Source: DUML01 sp050949905
GTDB taxonomy: Bacteria; Bacillota; Desulfitobacteriia; Desulfitobacteriales; Syntrophobotulaceae
Length of the DNA: 64,000 bases
Assembly (NCBI GenBank): GCA_050949905.1
Contig: JBMNGP010000006.1
Location: forward strand, 124,001 to 188,000
Reading direction: 5' to 3'
The position numbers and the translations under genes were made by a program. Positions 63,903 through 64,000 of the stretch are shown here, piece after piece (the stretch's first letter is position 1; every line of letters begins with the position of its first letter). The notes beneath the pieces are model-generated. The model was not told the origin of the DNA. It worked only from the letters and a program-made list of their open reading frames with translations, and ran no database searches.

Positions 63903-63947
63903 TCTTTCACCTTACAAATTTATTTTATTATTCTACCTATATATGCT

Positions 63948-64000
63948 TTAAGCTTCATTTTGAGCTTTTCTTCTTAGAACTTCTTTTACCAATCTTTGAT
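63948..64000 (-). CDS. nusA: C-terminal end of a probable NusA
   Basis: The last 16 codons and a TAA stop of a minus-strand frame (QRLVKEVLRRKAQNEA) enter the window. Too short to recognise by itself; nusA is inferred from the conserved nusA-ylxR-ylxQ-infB order. A different frame (ending KKKSSK) also stops here but is less protein-like. Confidence 0.45.
   Translation of the reverse strand, partial: QRLVKEVLRRKAQNEA

Overview
The window is a chromosomal segment of a low-GC, endospore-forming Firmicute, most likely a member of the Clostridia near the Peptococcaceae/Desulfotomaculum group. The evidence is the gene order nusA-rnpM-rplGA-infB-rbfA-nrnA-truB-ribF-rpsO-pnp, the sporulation genes (spoIID-like, dpaA/dpaB, ylmC), a serine T-box leader, and IS families common in that group. 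The family placement is inference from gene content. Almost every housekeeping gene lies on the minus strand, so transcription runs from high to low coordinates. Many starts are TTG or GTG behind strong GGAGG sites.

Layout, low to high coordinates. (1) 1-16.9 kb: the start of ilvB, a metallo-beta-lactamase gene, secF-secD, an IS-filled gap (3.46-6.8 kb), yajC, tgt, queA, a spoIID-like gene, ruvB, ruvA, ruvC, yebC and a lone hypF. This is the classic ruv-que-tgt-yajC-secDF block, split between yajC and secD by two insertions. (2) 17-19.2 kb: a chimeric fragment of two broken transposase genes between perfect 64-bp direct repeats. (3) 19.3-25.6 kb: a duplicated-DUF3888 protein behind a hairpin that buries its ribosome binding site, a second metallo-hydrolase, and serC-serA-DUF1015 under a serine T-box with two terminator modules. 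(4) 25.6-32.6 kb: a decayed GLUG-repeat surface protein, palindromic repeats, an IS66 element carrying a truncated group II intron, and a 5'-truncated IS21 element. (5) 32.6-40.4 kb: 14 tRNA genes followed by 16S, tRNA-Ala, 23S and 5S. (6) 40.5-42.2 kb: an IS30-family element. (7) 42.4-64 kb: RNase J, the lysine/dipicolinate genes (dapA, dapG, dpaB, dpaA, dapB), ylmC, a small membrane protein, dut, an M16 protease, a D,D-carboxypeptidase, a deacetylase, pnp, rpsO, ribF, truB, nrnA, rbfA, infB, rplGA, rnpM and the end of a nusA-like gene.

The most unusual material is in the stable-RNA region. Two related units of about 125 bp sit directly 3' of tRNA-Ser(GCT) and tRNA-Leu(GAG). Each ends in a 21-nt copy of its own tRNA's 3' end including CCA, carries an inverted copy of that tRNA's T-arm, and shares an identical 35-nt hairpin core. 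This looks like a miniature element targeted to, or templated by, tRNA 3' ends. In addition, the 16S gene (helix 44 tip) and the 23S gene (about nt 275) carry homologous palindromic insertions built from degenerate 7-bp repeats. The 23S gene has a second, unrelated 166-bp intervening sequence near helix 45.

Functionally, the region serves protein export (SecDF-YajC), tRNA queuosine modification (Tgt, QueA), Holliday-junction processing (RuvABC), serine synthesis, translation, RNA decay (RNase J, PNPase, NrnA), cell-wall lysine and spore dipicolinate synthesis. At least seven mobile elements or remnants have entered between these operons, mostly at operon borders or next to RNA genes.
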